DNA of 64,000 nt from Bacteroidales bacterium (GCA_028282785.1 JANQHE010000029.1:1-64000); one strand, 5' to 3'; counted from the stretch's first letter, positions 43,931 through 52,215 are shown. Made by a program: numbers and translations. The notes: generated by a model not told the origin, from the sequence alone.

Positions 43931-45451
43931 ATGAGTTACAATGTTTCTATACTGGTTGTTATGATTTCTTACATGACATTTATAGTGTTATGGGGAATTT
44001 ACCAAGGGAGAAAAGTAAAGAATAGTTCTGATTTTGCTATTGCAGGAAGGAATTTACCAGGTTGGATTGCAGCATTATCAGAAAGGGCAACCGGTGAATC
44101 ATCATGGGCTTTGCTGGGTTTGCCGGGAGCTGCTTATGCAACAGGTTTAATGGAAGTATGGACAGCAATTGGTTGTGTGTTTGGAATTATCTTTGCGTGG
44201 ATCTTTCTAGCCTGGAGGTTACGAGAAGAAGCTGCCAAATATAAAACAGATTCTTTTACTGATTATATTGCTCAAAAACATGGTGAGGTTGGAAAATGGA
44301 TACGTGTTGTCGGAAGTGTTACTATAGTTTTCTTTTTCTTTTTTTATGTTGGAGCTCAGTTCTTAGGGGGTGGTAAAACATTAGAAAACCTGTTTGGAAT
44401 TGATAAAACCATAGGTATGTTAATTGTTGTTCTGTTAGTTGTTCCATATACAATTTATGGTGGTTTCAGAAGTGTAACTTATACAGATGTTATTCAGGCT
44501 GTTGTTATGATTATTACTTTAATCATTGCACCCATTGCCGGGATAATTTATATTAAGAACCAGCCGGACGGACTGATCTACGCTAACACGATATCAGAAG
44601 CACTTTCAAAGGCAGGAGAAAGTTATAGTACAATGGTTGGGGGGGCTATTGTTGTCGAAGGTTCGAAATTATCTTTATTTTTAAATTCAGTGTTTCCTAA
44701 CAGTTTAAAACTTATAAAAGGTTTAGGCACAGGAATGATCATAGCAAGCGCATTTTCCTGGTTTTTTGGTTATTTGGGTGGACAACCACAATTAAGTATG
44801 CGCTTTATGGCAATTAGTAACACAAAGAATGCGAAGCAAGCCAGAAACATTGGTATAGCATGGACAGTTATAGCATATATTGGTGCTCTCATGATTGGCT
44901 GGATTGGAATTGCTATTTTTGGACCAACCGGATTAAAAGATCAAGAAACTGTAATGCCCGAGGTGCTAACAAAATTATTTAATCCGTTTATCGCAGGAAT
45001 TTTAATAACCGGGGTATTAGCTGCAATTATTTCAACTGCAAATTCATTATTAATATTATCTGCAACAGAATTATCGGAAAATATAGTGAAACCTTTAGTA
45101 AAACAAGACCGGAAAAAATCTTTATTTCATTCGAGATTGATTACGGCAACTCTTTCTTTTGTAGCATTAATTTTGGCATACTTTATTTCCAGTGATTTAA
45201 TTTATGCCATTGTTGGTTTTGTTTGGGCCGGAATAGGTTCTACTTTCTCGGTTGTAATTATGTTAACTTTATTTTGGAAAAGATATCATGGCAGAGCTGT
45301 AATCTTAACCATATTAACAGGATTAACATTTACAATTATTTGGAGAGCCACAGGATTGGAACAGGTACTTTCAGCTCGTTTTTTAACTTTTATTATAGCG
45401 CTGATTGTAGCTGTTGGTGGCACCTGTTTAATACCACCTAATAAAGCATAA
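43931..45451 (+). CDS. Sodium:solute symporter (SSS family, PutP-like)
   Basis: 506 residues from the ATG (a GTG nine codons earlier is an alternative), about 13 membrane helices. SSS landmarks: GRNLPGWIAALSERATGESSW after the first helix, DFAIAGR, YTIYGGFRSVTYTD and ISTANSLLILSATE. The organisation resembles sodium/proline symporters, but substrate specificity cannot be read. The 262-bp upstream gap contains a CACAAAGTTCACAAAGAAC repeat and no gene. Followed by a terminator. Confidence 0.92.
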   Translation: MSYNVSILVVMISYMTFIVLWGIYQGRKVKNSSDFAIAGRNLPGWIAALSERATGESSWALLGLPGAAYATGLMEVWTAIGCVFGIIFAWIFLAWRLREEAAKYKTDSFTDYIAQKHGEVGKWIRVVGSVTIVFFFFFYVGAQFLGGGKTLENLFGIDKTIGMLIVVLLVVPYTIYGGFRSVTYTDVIQAVVMIITLIIAPIAGIIYIKNQPDGLIYANTISEALSKAGESYSTMVGGAIVVEGSKLSLFLNSVFPNSLKLIKGLGTGMIIASAFSWFFGYLGGQPQLSMRFMAISNTKNAKQARNIGIAWTVIAYIGALMIGWIGIAIFGPTGLKDQETVMPEVLTKLFNPFIAGILITGVLAAIISTANSLLILSATELSENIVKPLVKQDRKKSLFHSRLITATLSFVALILAYFISSDLIYAIVGFVWAGIGSTFSVVIMLTLFWKRYHGRAVILTILTGLTFTIIWRATGLEQVLSARFLTFIIALIVAVGGTCLIPPNKA

Positions 45452-45472
45452 AAAATATTTACTTTAAATGAG

Positions 45473-45498
45473 CCCAGGGTATTTACTCTGGGTTTTTT
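45473..45498 (+). terminator. Rho-independent terminator after the symporter gene
   Basis: CCCAGGGTA / TACTCTGGG stem (one mismatch) plus six T. Confidence 0.85.
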
Positions 45499-45531
45499 AT
45501 TTAATAACTTGTATAAAACAGAAAAATATTG

Positions 45532-45562
45532 TTGCACAATGTAAAACAATGTTGTATATTTG
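45532..45562 (+). promoter_or_regulatory. Promoter with tandem ACAATGT boxes before the J-domain gene
   Basis: Canonical -7 TATATTTG at 45555-45562, with TTG at 45532-45534 as the -33. Between them are two ACAATGT direct repeats, 10 bp start to start (45536 and 45546). One-turn direct repeats are typical operators of ribbon-helix-helix proteins, and one is encoded in this operon. Confidence 0.6.
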
Positions 45563-45580
45563 AAATAAAAAAAATCAACT

Positions 45581-45925
45581 ATGACCTATTTTGCAGATGT
45601 AAAGGAAAAAGCTGATCTAAAATCTTTGTATCGTAAGTTGTCGTTCTTGTATCATCCGGATAAAGGGGGACAGGTAGAGCAGATGCAGGCAATCAATGCC
45701 GAGTATAACCTGTTGAAAGACACTTTTGGAAAATTTCCCAAAAGCTTAAAACAGATCAGAGTTGGAAATTTTGTTTATGTGAATAAATCTCTATGTCTTG
45801 TTACAAAAGTGGAAAATAAATTATTTTATGCCAAGTCTTTTAAAACAGGTCGTGTTGCAATGTTTGATAAATCTACCGGATATGGTGTTTTTAATTTTAA
45901 GATAAGGGCATATGCGGGAGAATAA
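45581..45925 (+). CDS. Small J-domain protein with C-terminal beta domain
   Basis: 114 residues. Shortened J domain (residues ~10-50) with helix II LKSLYRKLSFLYHPDKGG containing the HPD motif and helix III MQAINAEYNLL; helix I is minimal. The C-terminal half (VGNFVYVNKSLCLVTKVENKLFYAKSF) looks like a small SH3-type barrel. Could recruit DnaK-type chaperones to a partner. Short J-domain proteins of this kind occur on phages and plasmids. Its 3' end overlaps the next gene by 14 bp, so the two products are coupled. Confidence 0.75.
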   Translation: MTYFADVKEKADLKSLYRKLSFLYHPDKGGQVEQMQAINAEYNLLKDTFGKFPKSLKQIRVGNFVYVNKSLCLVTKVENKLFYAKSFKTGRVAMFDKSTGYGVFNFKIRAYAGE

Positions 45926-46112
45926 GAACATAAATACAGAAGAAAAAGTTCATACGGGATTCAGGCTTACTAAAAATAATTATAAACTTTTAGAAGAGCT
46001 CGAAAATGATTTGGGAATAAATAAGACAAGTGTAATGAATATGATCCTTAATTTAATTAAGAAGGATAAAGCTGTTCTTATTGATTTGATAAGATCAGCC
46101 ATAGCGAAATAG
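45912..46112 (+). CDS. Ribbon-helix-helix DNA-binding protein
   Basis: 66 residues: a strand (EKVHTGFRLTKNNYKLLEEL) followed by two helices (ENDLGINKTSVMNMILNLIKK), the MetJ/Arc (CopG/ParD-like) pattern. Likely dimeric and likely to bind the ACAATGT repeats before the operon, giving autoregulation. The organisation (small effector-like gene followed by an overlapping RHH gene) resembles toxin-antitoxin or plasmid-copy units, but no known toxin fold is seen in the J-domain partner. Confidence 0.7.
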   Translation: MRENKNINTEEKVHTGFRLTKNNYKLLEELENDLGINKTSVMNMILNLIKKDKAVLIDLIRSAIAK

Positions 46113-46182
46113 ATATACACATTGTCCTAAATAAATAGGGTTTCTCAACTACTTTTAAAATCAAATAAATGTGCTAATGTAT

Positions 46183-46216
46183 TTCATTTTCGCTTCATAT
46201 TAAACTGATACATTTG
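46183..46216 (+). promoter_or_regulatory. Promoter with 11-bp-spaced TTCAT repeats, copy 1
   Basis: TTCAT at 46183 and 46194 (11 bp apart), then a perfect TAnnTTTG box (TACATTTG, 46209-46216). The first repeat lies 26 bp before the -7 box, as in copy 2 at 46350. Direct repeats spaced 11 bp are typical of OmpR-family response regulator sites. Confidence 0.55.
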
Positions 46217-46222
46217 GATTAT

Positions 46223-46327
46223 TATCTTAAGAAAGATAATTTTCTCATAAATTAAAATTAAAAAGTATTTGCTAATTGGTTATTATTAGCGAAGATGGGC
46301 CGAGGATTAGATTTCTCGGCTTTTTTT
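46223..46327 (+). ncRNA. Candidate small RNA between promoter copy 1 and a terminator
   Basis: About 105 nt with no start codon opening a usable reading frame. It has a 5' hairpin (ATTATCTT-AAGA-AAGATAAT), an AT-rich single-stranded middle and a terminal GCCGAG/CTCGGC hairpin with seven T. A strong promoter lies just upstream. Start position is inferred from the -7 box, not measured. Confidence 0.5.
46299..46327 (+). terminator. Rho-independent terminator of the candidate small RNA
   Basis: GCCGAG, 10-nt loop, CTCGGC, then seven T. Confidence 0.8.
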
Positions 46328-46349
46328 ATAAAAAATGTTCTCGCCTAAA

Positions 46350-46383
46350 TTCATTTTAGCTCCATGTTAAAGTTATATTCTTG
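46350..46383 (+). promoter_or_regulatory. Promoter with 11-bp-spaced TTCAT/TCCAT repeats, copy 2
   Basis: TTCAT (46350) and TCCAT (46361), then TATTCTTG (46376-46383), one mismatch from TAnnTTTG at the same 26-bp offset as copy 1. Over about 25 bp the two copies are largely identical. Precedes the DUF6515 pseudogene. Confidence 0.5.
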
Positions 46384-46449
46384 CAGAAAGATAAATTATA
46401 TAAAAGAATGGTATGATGAAGTAATTGAATAATTATAAATTTAATAAGT

Positions 46450-46882
46450 ATGAAAACAAAAACAATTTTAAAAGTTCTCTTTATTTTATTATTATACTTT
46501 TCATTAAGCTCAGTAACTGCATAGAATAAAAGAGAGAAGAATAATAGGGTACATGTAAGGAAAGTTGAGCAAAAGCATAGTCCACATCATCACTATGCAA
46601 AACTTCCCCAATGGCGAAGAGTGTATACCTCAGTTCATCGAAAAGCTCTTAGAATTTTGCATAGGGGCGCAAATGATCGTTTTTATGACGGTATTTACTA
46701 TAAAAAGAGTTGGAACAAGGTATGTAAACCCACCAAGTGGTGTCAGAATCGATGTGCTACCGGAAGGGTATACCGAAATTCAGAAAGATGGAACTGATTA
46801 TTGCGAGTTTGAAGGTGCTCTGTATAAAAAAGTTATCAGCGAAAGTGCGGTATGGTATGAAGTTATTGAGGATTTAAAATAA
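46450..46882 (+). pseudogene. Broken DUF6515 paralogue
   Basis: Begins as a signal peptide MKTKTILKVLFILLLYFSLS ending SSVTA, followed at once by TAG where paralogues have Gln. Reading on gives HHHYAKLPQWRRVY and FYDGIYYKKS, then a frameshift near 46700, after which the other frame supplies PSGVRIDVLPEGYTE...EFEGALYKKVI. These match the intact gene at 12463-13002 (HTNRYKPHAKY, KGIYYK, PIGAKVDALPDGYEK, EFEGTYYKAII). One stop and one frameshift, so recently inactivated or carrying sequence errors. Confidence 0.8.
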
Positions 46883-46925
46883 ATTCAAAGTATTATAAAC
46901 AAATTTAACATATAATATTAATTGA

Positions 46926-46954
46926 AAACCGGGGTGTTTTTACCCCGGTTTTTT
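46926..46954. terminator. Bidirectional terminator after the DUF6515 pseudogene
   Basis: AAACCGGGGTG / TACCCCGGTTTTTT stem, between the pseudogene and the convergent permease gene. Confidence 0.88.
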
Positions 46955-47006
46955 GATATATTTTTTTCGAAACAAATTTGGAATTGTCCACTTTTGAAAT
47001 ATTCAG

Positions 47007-49319
47007 TTATTCGTATCTAAGTGCATCAACCGGATTTTGTGTAGCAGCTTTTAAGGCTCTGTAAAATACGGATAAGGACGAAATTAATATTGCCAGCATT
47101 ATTGCGAAAGCAAAAACCCACCAGGATAATTTAGTCGCATATGCGAAGTTCTGTAGCCATTTGGTTAACATGTAATAGGAAAGCGGAATAGCAATAATTC
47201 CTGAAATAAATACCAGTTGAACAAACTCTTTAGAAAATAATGAAATAATGTTACTTACACCTGCTCCATTAGCCTTTCTTATTCCAATTTCTTTGGTTCT
47301 TTGTTCTGCCATAAAACTTATTAAACCAAATAAGCCTAAGCATGCAATAAATATGCTAAAAACTGCAAAGTAACCTAATAGTTTTGTAAGCCTTTCTTCA
47401 TTTTTGTAGTAAGCATTAAAAACATCATCAACAAATTGATATTCAAATGGGAATTCAGGATACATTTCATCCCAAATGTCCTTGATCTGATCCATAGTTT
47501 TAGTTAACGTATTAGGAACAAGTTTTATATTAATAGTAGAACTTATTTTATTAAATGAAATAAATAAAGGTCCTATTTCGTTATGTGGCGATGCAAAATT
47601 AAAATCTTTTACAATACCGATACATTCCCAGCCCCAAATTTTCTTATCGTAAGCACTTTCCCAATTTAAATATTTAACGGCAGCTTCGTTTAAAATATAT
47701 TTTTTTGAATTTATATCGGGATTGTCTTTTGAGAATCCTACACCATCAATTATTTCAATACTATACATATTAAAGAAATCGGCATCGACATATAAATGTC
47801 TCATTGATATTTCTTGGTCGTCAATTATATCATAAAGCCCGTTGGTTACATTGCCGGCTGTTCCATTGCTGAAACAAATTTCTTCTACACCTGATAACTT
47901 TTCAAGGCTTTCTTTGAAAACTTCAGCATTATCATTAAGATTTAATAGTAAAATATGATCTTTATTGATTCCAAAATCCATATTTCTCCAGAAATGGAGT
48001 TGTTTGTAAACTAATATTGTTCCGGTAATTAACACGATAGTTATAATGAATTGGAAAACCATTAATCCTTTTTTAAATAAGCCTGTTCCTTTTGATTTTC
48101 CTTGGTTGGTTCTGCGGATATCGACAGGAGAAAATCTGGTTAAGTAAACAGAAGGATAAAGTCCGCTCAATAATCCAATTATGATTGCAATTAGTATCGA
48201 AATTACATTAAATGGGAATGTATAAAAGGTTTTAACTTCTAGCTTATATTGAAGTAAATTATTAAAAGTTGGCATAAATAACTCAGCAATTATATATCCT
48301 AAGATAACCGATGAAATACAAATAATTATTGTCTCAACTAAGAATTGAATTATTAAATTGGCTCTCTTTGCACCCAAAGTTTTTAAAACGCTGATACTTA
48401 AGGCTCTTTTCGTAGAAATAGATGTGGAAAGGTTTATATAATTGATCATTGCTATAGTAACAATAATAAGGGCGATAGTTAAAAAAAGATAAACAATTTG
48501 TTTATTGCCATGACTTACACCACTATCCGAAATTTGGTTATTAAAATAAATATCCGAGAATTCTTGTAAATAAAATTCAGTAGGCCTTTTAAATCGCTCT
48601 ACCAAGTCTTCTTTTAATCTTTTATCCAGTTCTTGTTTATTTACGTTTTCATTAAGCATTACAAATGTTGTAAAAGACCAATTCCCTTCCGATTCTATTA
48701 CATTATAATCCGGATATCCCCATAGAAATTTGATAGAAGGGTAATATGCAATTACTTCATGTTTGAAGCTAGAGTTAGTTGGATAATCTTCATAGACACC
48801 TTCAATAACATAATCGAAATTGCCGTCAAAAGTTATGGTTTGCCCTAATGGATCAGATTCTCCAAACATCTTTTTTGCTGTATTTTCGGAAATTATAATA
48901 GATTGATTCGTTCTTAGAAGTTTATTCTTAGAACTTTTTAAAATATTAATCGAAAACATATTAAGACTTGATGAATCCATAAAAGCAACATGATCAAATT
49001 TTATTGATTCATTATCTCCATACTGAAATACACCTGCAAACTCAAAATATCTCGAAAAGTATTTAATTTCCGGATATTTTCCGGATATATAATCACCAAA
49101 TTTTGCCGCAGTATAAATGGATTTATCTTTTTTATTAGCTAGTCTATAAATATTCTTAAGATTAGAATGATATTTATCCACATTTAATTCATTATAAACA
49201 TATAATAGAATTAATATTGCTATTGCAAAACTTAATGATAGCCCTCCTATATTTATGATCGTATATAGTTTGTTATTAGCAAGCCTTTTTAGCGACGTTT
49301 TAATATTCTGTAATAACAT
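47007..49319 (-). CDS. MacB/FtsX-type ABC transporter permease, module 3
   Basis: 770 residues from MLLQNIKTSLKRLANN, the start that matches its paralogues; an ATG 45 bp upstream coincides with a TGGCAT promoter-like box and is probably not used. Duplicated MacB/FtsX layout: helix in IINIGGLSLSFAIAILILLYVY, FtsX core after LFLTIALIIVTIAMINYINLSTS, middle helix ~420-440, final core QRTKEIGIRKANGAGV, C-terminal NPVDALRYE. Transcribed divergently from the module-3 activator. No ATPase adjacent. Confidence 0.92.
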   Translation of the reverse strand: MLLQNIKTSLKRLANNKLYTIINIGGLSLSFAIAILILLYVYNELNVDKYHSNLKNIYRLANKKDKSIYTAAKFGDYISGKYPEIKYFSRYFEFAGVFQYGDNESIKFDHVAFMDSSSLNMFSINILKSSKNKLLRTNQSIIISENTAKKMFGESDPLGQTITFDGNFDYVIEGVYEDYPTNSSFKHEVIAYYPSIKFLWGYPDYNVIESEGNWSFTTFVMLNENVNKQELDKRLKEDLVERFKRPTEFYLQEFSDIYFNNQISDSGVSHGNKQIVYLFLTIALIIVTIAMINYINLSTSISTKRALSISVLKTLGAKRANLIIQFLVETIIICISSVILGYIIAELFMPTFNNLLQYKLEVKTFYTFPFNVISILIAIIIGLLSGLYPSVYLTRFSPVDIRRTNQGKSKGTGLFKKGLMVFQFIITIVLITGTILVYKQLHFWRNMDFGINKDHILLLNLNDNAEVFKESLEKLSGVEEICFSNGTAGNVTNGLYDIIDDQEISMRHLYVDADFFNMYSIEIIDGVGFSKDNPDINSKKYILNEAAVKYLNWESAYDKKIWGWECIGIVKDFNFASPHNEIGPLFISFNKISSTINIKLVPNTLTKTMDQIKDIWDEMYPEFPFEYQFVDDVFNAYYKNEERLTKLLGYFAVFSIFIACLGLFGLISFMAEQRTKEIGIRKANGAGVSNIISLFSKEFVQLVFISGIIAIPLSYYMLTKWLQNFAYATKLSWWVFAFAIMLAILISSLSVFYRALKAATQNPVDALRYE

Positions 49320-49349
49320 ATTCTTATTTTTTGGTTTGGAATTAATGAA

Positions 49350-49364
49350 CCAAGTATATGCCAT
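49350..49364 (-). promoter_or_regulatory. Sigma-54-like element before permease of module 3
   Basis: On the minus strand TGGCATATACTTGG resembles TGGCAyr-N-TTGg as at 28747 and 39307, with shorter spacing. Weak alone; listed because position and sequence recur. Confidence 0.3.
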
Positions 49365-49430
49365 AAATAATTAAATAACTAGTAAATAGTAACTTAAGTG
49401 TTTTTGTCTTATGGGCTTAAATTAAAAATC

Positions 49431-49445
49431 GTTCAGTTTCTGAAC
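49431..49445. promoter_or_regulatory. Perfect dyad GTTCAG-N3-CTGAAC, putative activator site for module 3
   Basis: Lies in the 189-bp divergent gap, about 118 bp upstream of the permease start and 71 bp upstream of the activator ATG. A further TGAAC occurs 40 bp away. Half-site shared with 185-200. Confidence 0.55.
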
Positions 49446-49508
49446 AGTTGTTTTTAATAATTGAACAATAACATATACTTTTATCGAAAATAGTTTATAA
49501 ATACAAAA

Positions 49509-50879
49509 ATGAATTTGAAAGTTGGAAAAATATTGGCAGTAGATGATAATGATTATGTTTTAAAAACTATTAATCAACTCTTAAAATATGAGTGTGAGTT
49601 GATAAAAACAATTAAAAATCCTAATCAACTAAAGTCTGTTTTATCGAGCGAAAGTTTCGATGTTATACTACTTGATATGAATTTTTCAGCTGGAGTTAAT
49701 ACAGGGAATGAAGGCTTATATTGGTTAAGCGAAATTCTTGAAGCTGATAAAAATACAGCTGTAATAATGATTACCGCATATGGAGATATTGATCTAGCTG
49801 TTAAAGCAATAAAAAAGGGGGCAGCAGATTTTATTACTAAACCCTGGGATGCTGAGAAATTTGTGACAACTATATTGAATACTGTTAAGTTGAGTAGATC
49901 GAGAAAGAAAAATGAAATTCTTGAAAGTAGGCAAGAACAATTGAATAAGGATATCAATAAACCTTTCGAAAATATAATAGGAACATCTGATAAAATGAAG
50001 GAAGTATTTTCCCTGATTGAAAAAGTTTCCAATACTGATGCTAATATTTTGATTTTAGGAGAGAATGGGACAGGTAAGGAACTAATTGCAAGGGAAATTC
50101 ACAAAAGATCCGAACGTTCTAAAGAAATATTTATGCCTGTTGATATTGCGTCCTTGACTGAGTCCATCATAGAAAGTGAATTATTCGGCCATGTGAAAGG
50201 TGCTTTTACTGATGCCGGGGAAGATCGTTTAGGACGCTTGGAATCTGCCTCCGGAGGAACTCTGTTTTTAGATGAAATTGGAAATCTTTCTTTGGAAATA
50301 CAAGCAAAGCTATTAACAGTGCTGCAAAACAGGAGTATCGTTAAAGTTGGAGGAGCTAAAGAAATTCCAATTGATATAAGATTAATTTGTGCCACAAATA
50401 ACAACCTGGAAGAAATGGTTGAAAAAGGCCTTTTTAGAGAAGATTTATTTTACAGGATAAATACTATTCAAATTCAATCTCCGGCTTTAAGAGAAAGAAA
50501 AAGTGATATTATTGAACTGGCAACATTTTATCTGGAAAAATTTACTGAAAAGTATAATAAAAATAAAATGCATATTACCAAAGAGGCTCAGAAAGAACTA
50601 ATGAATTACACCTGGAAGGGTAATGTGCGTGAGTTGATGCATACGATCGAAAAGGCCGTCATCTTATCCGATAAAAAAGAATTAAGTATAGAAGATTTTT
50701 ATTTAAGATTACATGGATATTTATCAGATAATCAGTCAAATAGATTGGAAGATGTAGAGAAGCAAACAATTCAAAAGGTTCTTGAGAAACATAAAGGTAA
50801 TTTAACTAAAGCAGCAAAGGAACTTGATATTTCCAGAACAACTCTTTATTTAAAATTGAAGAAATATGAAATTCAATAG
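49509..50879 (+). CDS. NtrC-like sigma-54-dependent response regulator, module 3
   Basis: 456 residues. Receiver with VDDN, phospho-acceptor D56 in LLDMNFSAGVNTGNEG, shared IKNPN motif, KPW lysine; AAA+ with GENGTGKE, sigma-54 loop GAFTDA, Walker B GTLFLDEIG; Fis-type helix-turn-helix at the C terminus (LTKAAKELDISRTTLYLKL). First gene of the operon with its kinase, overlapping it by 14 bp. Probably induces the divergent permease through sigma-54. Confidence 0.94.
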   Translation: MNLKVGKILAVDDNDYVLKTINQLLKYECELIKTIKNPNQLKSVLSSESFDVILLDMNFSAGVNTGNEGLYWLSEILEADKNTAVIMITAYGDIDLAVKAIKKGAADFITKPWDAEKFVTTILNTVKLSRSRKKNEILESRQEQLNKDINKPFENIIGTSDKMKEVFSLIEKVSNTDANILILGENGTGKELIAREIHKRSERSKEIFMPVDIASLTESIIESELFGHVKGAFTDAGEDRLGRLESASGGTLFLDEIGNLSLEIQAKLLTVLQNRSIVKVGGAKEIPIDIRLICATNNNLEEMVEKGLFREDLFYRINTIQIQSPALRERKSDIIELATFYLEKFTEKYNKNKMHITKEAQKELMNYTWKGNVRELMHTIEKAVILSDKKELSIEDFYLRLHGYLSDNQSNRLEDVEKQTIQKVLEKHKGNLTKAAKELDISRTTLYLKLKKYEIQ

Positions 50880-52215
50880 GTTTTATATCAACATTTTGGT
50901 AAGGATATTTTTAGTAGTAATTACTTGTATGTTGTTTGTTTTCTTTATTGAACGTGATGACAATATTTTAACCACGTTATTTATTGCTTTTCTGGTAATC
51001 TTACAAACGGTTTTACTAATTAAATATGTGAATACTACGAATAAAGAATTAGCTGAATTTTTAATTCACCTGCATCAGGAAGATACATCGGTTGTATTTA
51101 GTAAAGAAAATATTGAAAAAACTTTTAAAGGATTAAGAACAAGTTTTGATAAAATAAATGCAAAAATTAAAAAGATAAAAACCGAGAAAGAACAACAAGA
51201 ATATTACTTTAAATATCTAATTGAAAATATAGAAACGGGACTAATTGGAATTAATGAATATAATGAAATAGAGTTTGTAAACAATCAGGCTAAAGTTTTT
51301 TTTAAGAAAAGAAATCGGAAATTGATAAATATCGACCGCCTGGATGAAGATTTTAAGGCAATAGTAAGAAAACTAAGGCCTTCAGAATCGAGCGTATTAA
51401 AAAAGGTAATAGATAGTAAATTATATCATTTAGCATTTAACTGCTCAGAGTTTAAGATTGGAGAAAAAAAAATAAAATTATTTACTATACAGGATGTAAG
51501 AAACGAAATTGAAAGTAGTGAAATAGAATCGTGGCAAAAGCTAACCAGCGTATTAACCCATGAAATGATGAATTCAATTACTCCCATAACATCTTTGGCT
51601 CATGCTATAAAGAAATACGTACACAATGACAATGGACTAAAGAATTACAAAGAAATAAATAATGAATTAATTATTGATATCGCTGAAAATGCAGATATCA
51701 TAGAGAATAGGGGGAAGAGATTGTTAGAATTTATTAATAATTACAGATCAGTTTCGAAATTACCTAAACCGAAATTTGAATCCATTAGCATAAAATCTTT
51801 CTTACAAAATATTATTCAGTTATTTGAGAAAGATCTGAAAAAAGGTAAAATTGATGCAGTTATTAATAACGTTAGCGATGATCTGGAACTAATAGCTGAT
51901 AAAGGAATGATTGAACAGGTGCTAATTAACCTGATAAAAAATTCGATAGAAGCGTTCACAAATATTACAGAACCTAAAATAGAGTTATGTTCATTTATTG
52001 ATAAAAATGGTAAAATTCAAATTCAGGTTATTGATAATGGTAATGGTATAAAAGAAGATTCACTGCATGATGTTTTTATACCGTTTTATACAACAAAGGA
52101 AAATGGCACCGGTATAGGATTGTCAATATCCAGGCAAATAATGAAATTGCATAAAGGGTCCATAAATATAAATTCAGAGCCGGATGTTAAAACCAAGGTA
52201 ATACTTATATTCTGA
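50866..52215 (+). CDS. NtrB-like membrane sensor histidine kinase, module 3
   Basis: 449 residues: two N-terminal membrane helices (~8-28, 33-53), PAS-like region (~110-210), H-box LTHEMMNSITPI (H232), N box LINLIKNSIEA, G1 IDNGNGI, G2 GTGIGLSIS. The ATP-lid reads TTKENGTGIGLS without the LPDGKAG insert of the other two kinases and so shows the ancestral form. Translation is coupled to the activator gene by the overlap. Confidence 0.93.
   Translation: MKFNRFYINILVRIFLVVITCMLFVFFIERDDNILTTLFIAFLVILQTVLLIKYVNTTNKELAEFLIHLHQEDTSVVFSKENIEKTFKGLRTSFDKINAKIKKIKTEKEQQEYYFKYLIENIETGLIGINEYNEIEFVNNQAKVFFKKRNRKLINIDRLDEDFKAIVRKLRPSESSVLKKVIDSKLYHLAFNCSEFKIGEKKIKLFTIQDVRNEIESSEIESWQKLTSVLTHEMMNSITPITSLAHAIKKYVHNDNGLKNYKEINNELIIDIAENADIIENRGKRLLEFINNYRSVSKLPKPKFESISIKSFLQNIIQLFEKDLKKGKIDAVINNVSDDLELIADKGMIEQVLINLIKNSIEAFTNITEPKIELCSFIDKNGKIQIQVIDNGNGIKEDSLHDVFIPFYTTKENGTGIGLSISRQIMKLHKGSININSEPDVKTKVILIF

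Noticed and set aside
45581-46112. Classical type II toxin-antitoxin locus
   Set aside because: The RHH protein fits an antitoxin, but the partner carries an HPD J-domain and no known toxin fold; kept as an open pair, not called TA.
46113-46449. Tandem direct repeats suggestive of a CRISPR array or plasmid iterons
   Set aside because: Only two diverged copies, each tied to a promoter box; no regular spacers and no cas or rep gene.
49320-49364. Upstream ATG of the module-3 permease
   Set aside because: Adds 15 residues (MAYTWFINSKPKNKN) not seen in paralogues and coincides with a TGGCAT promoter-like box.
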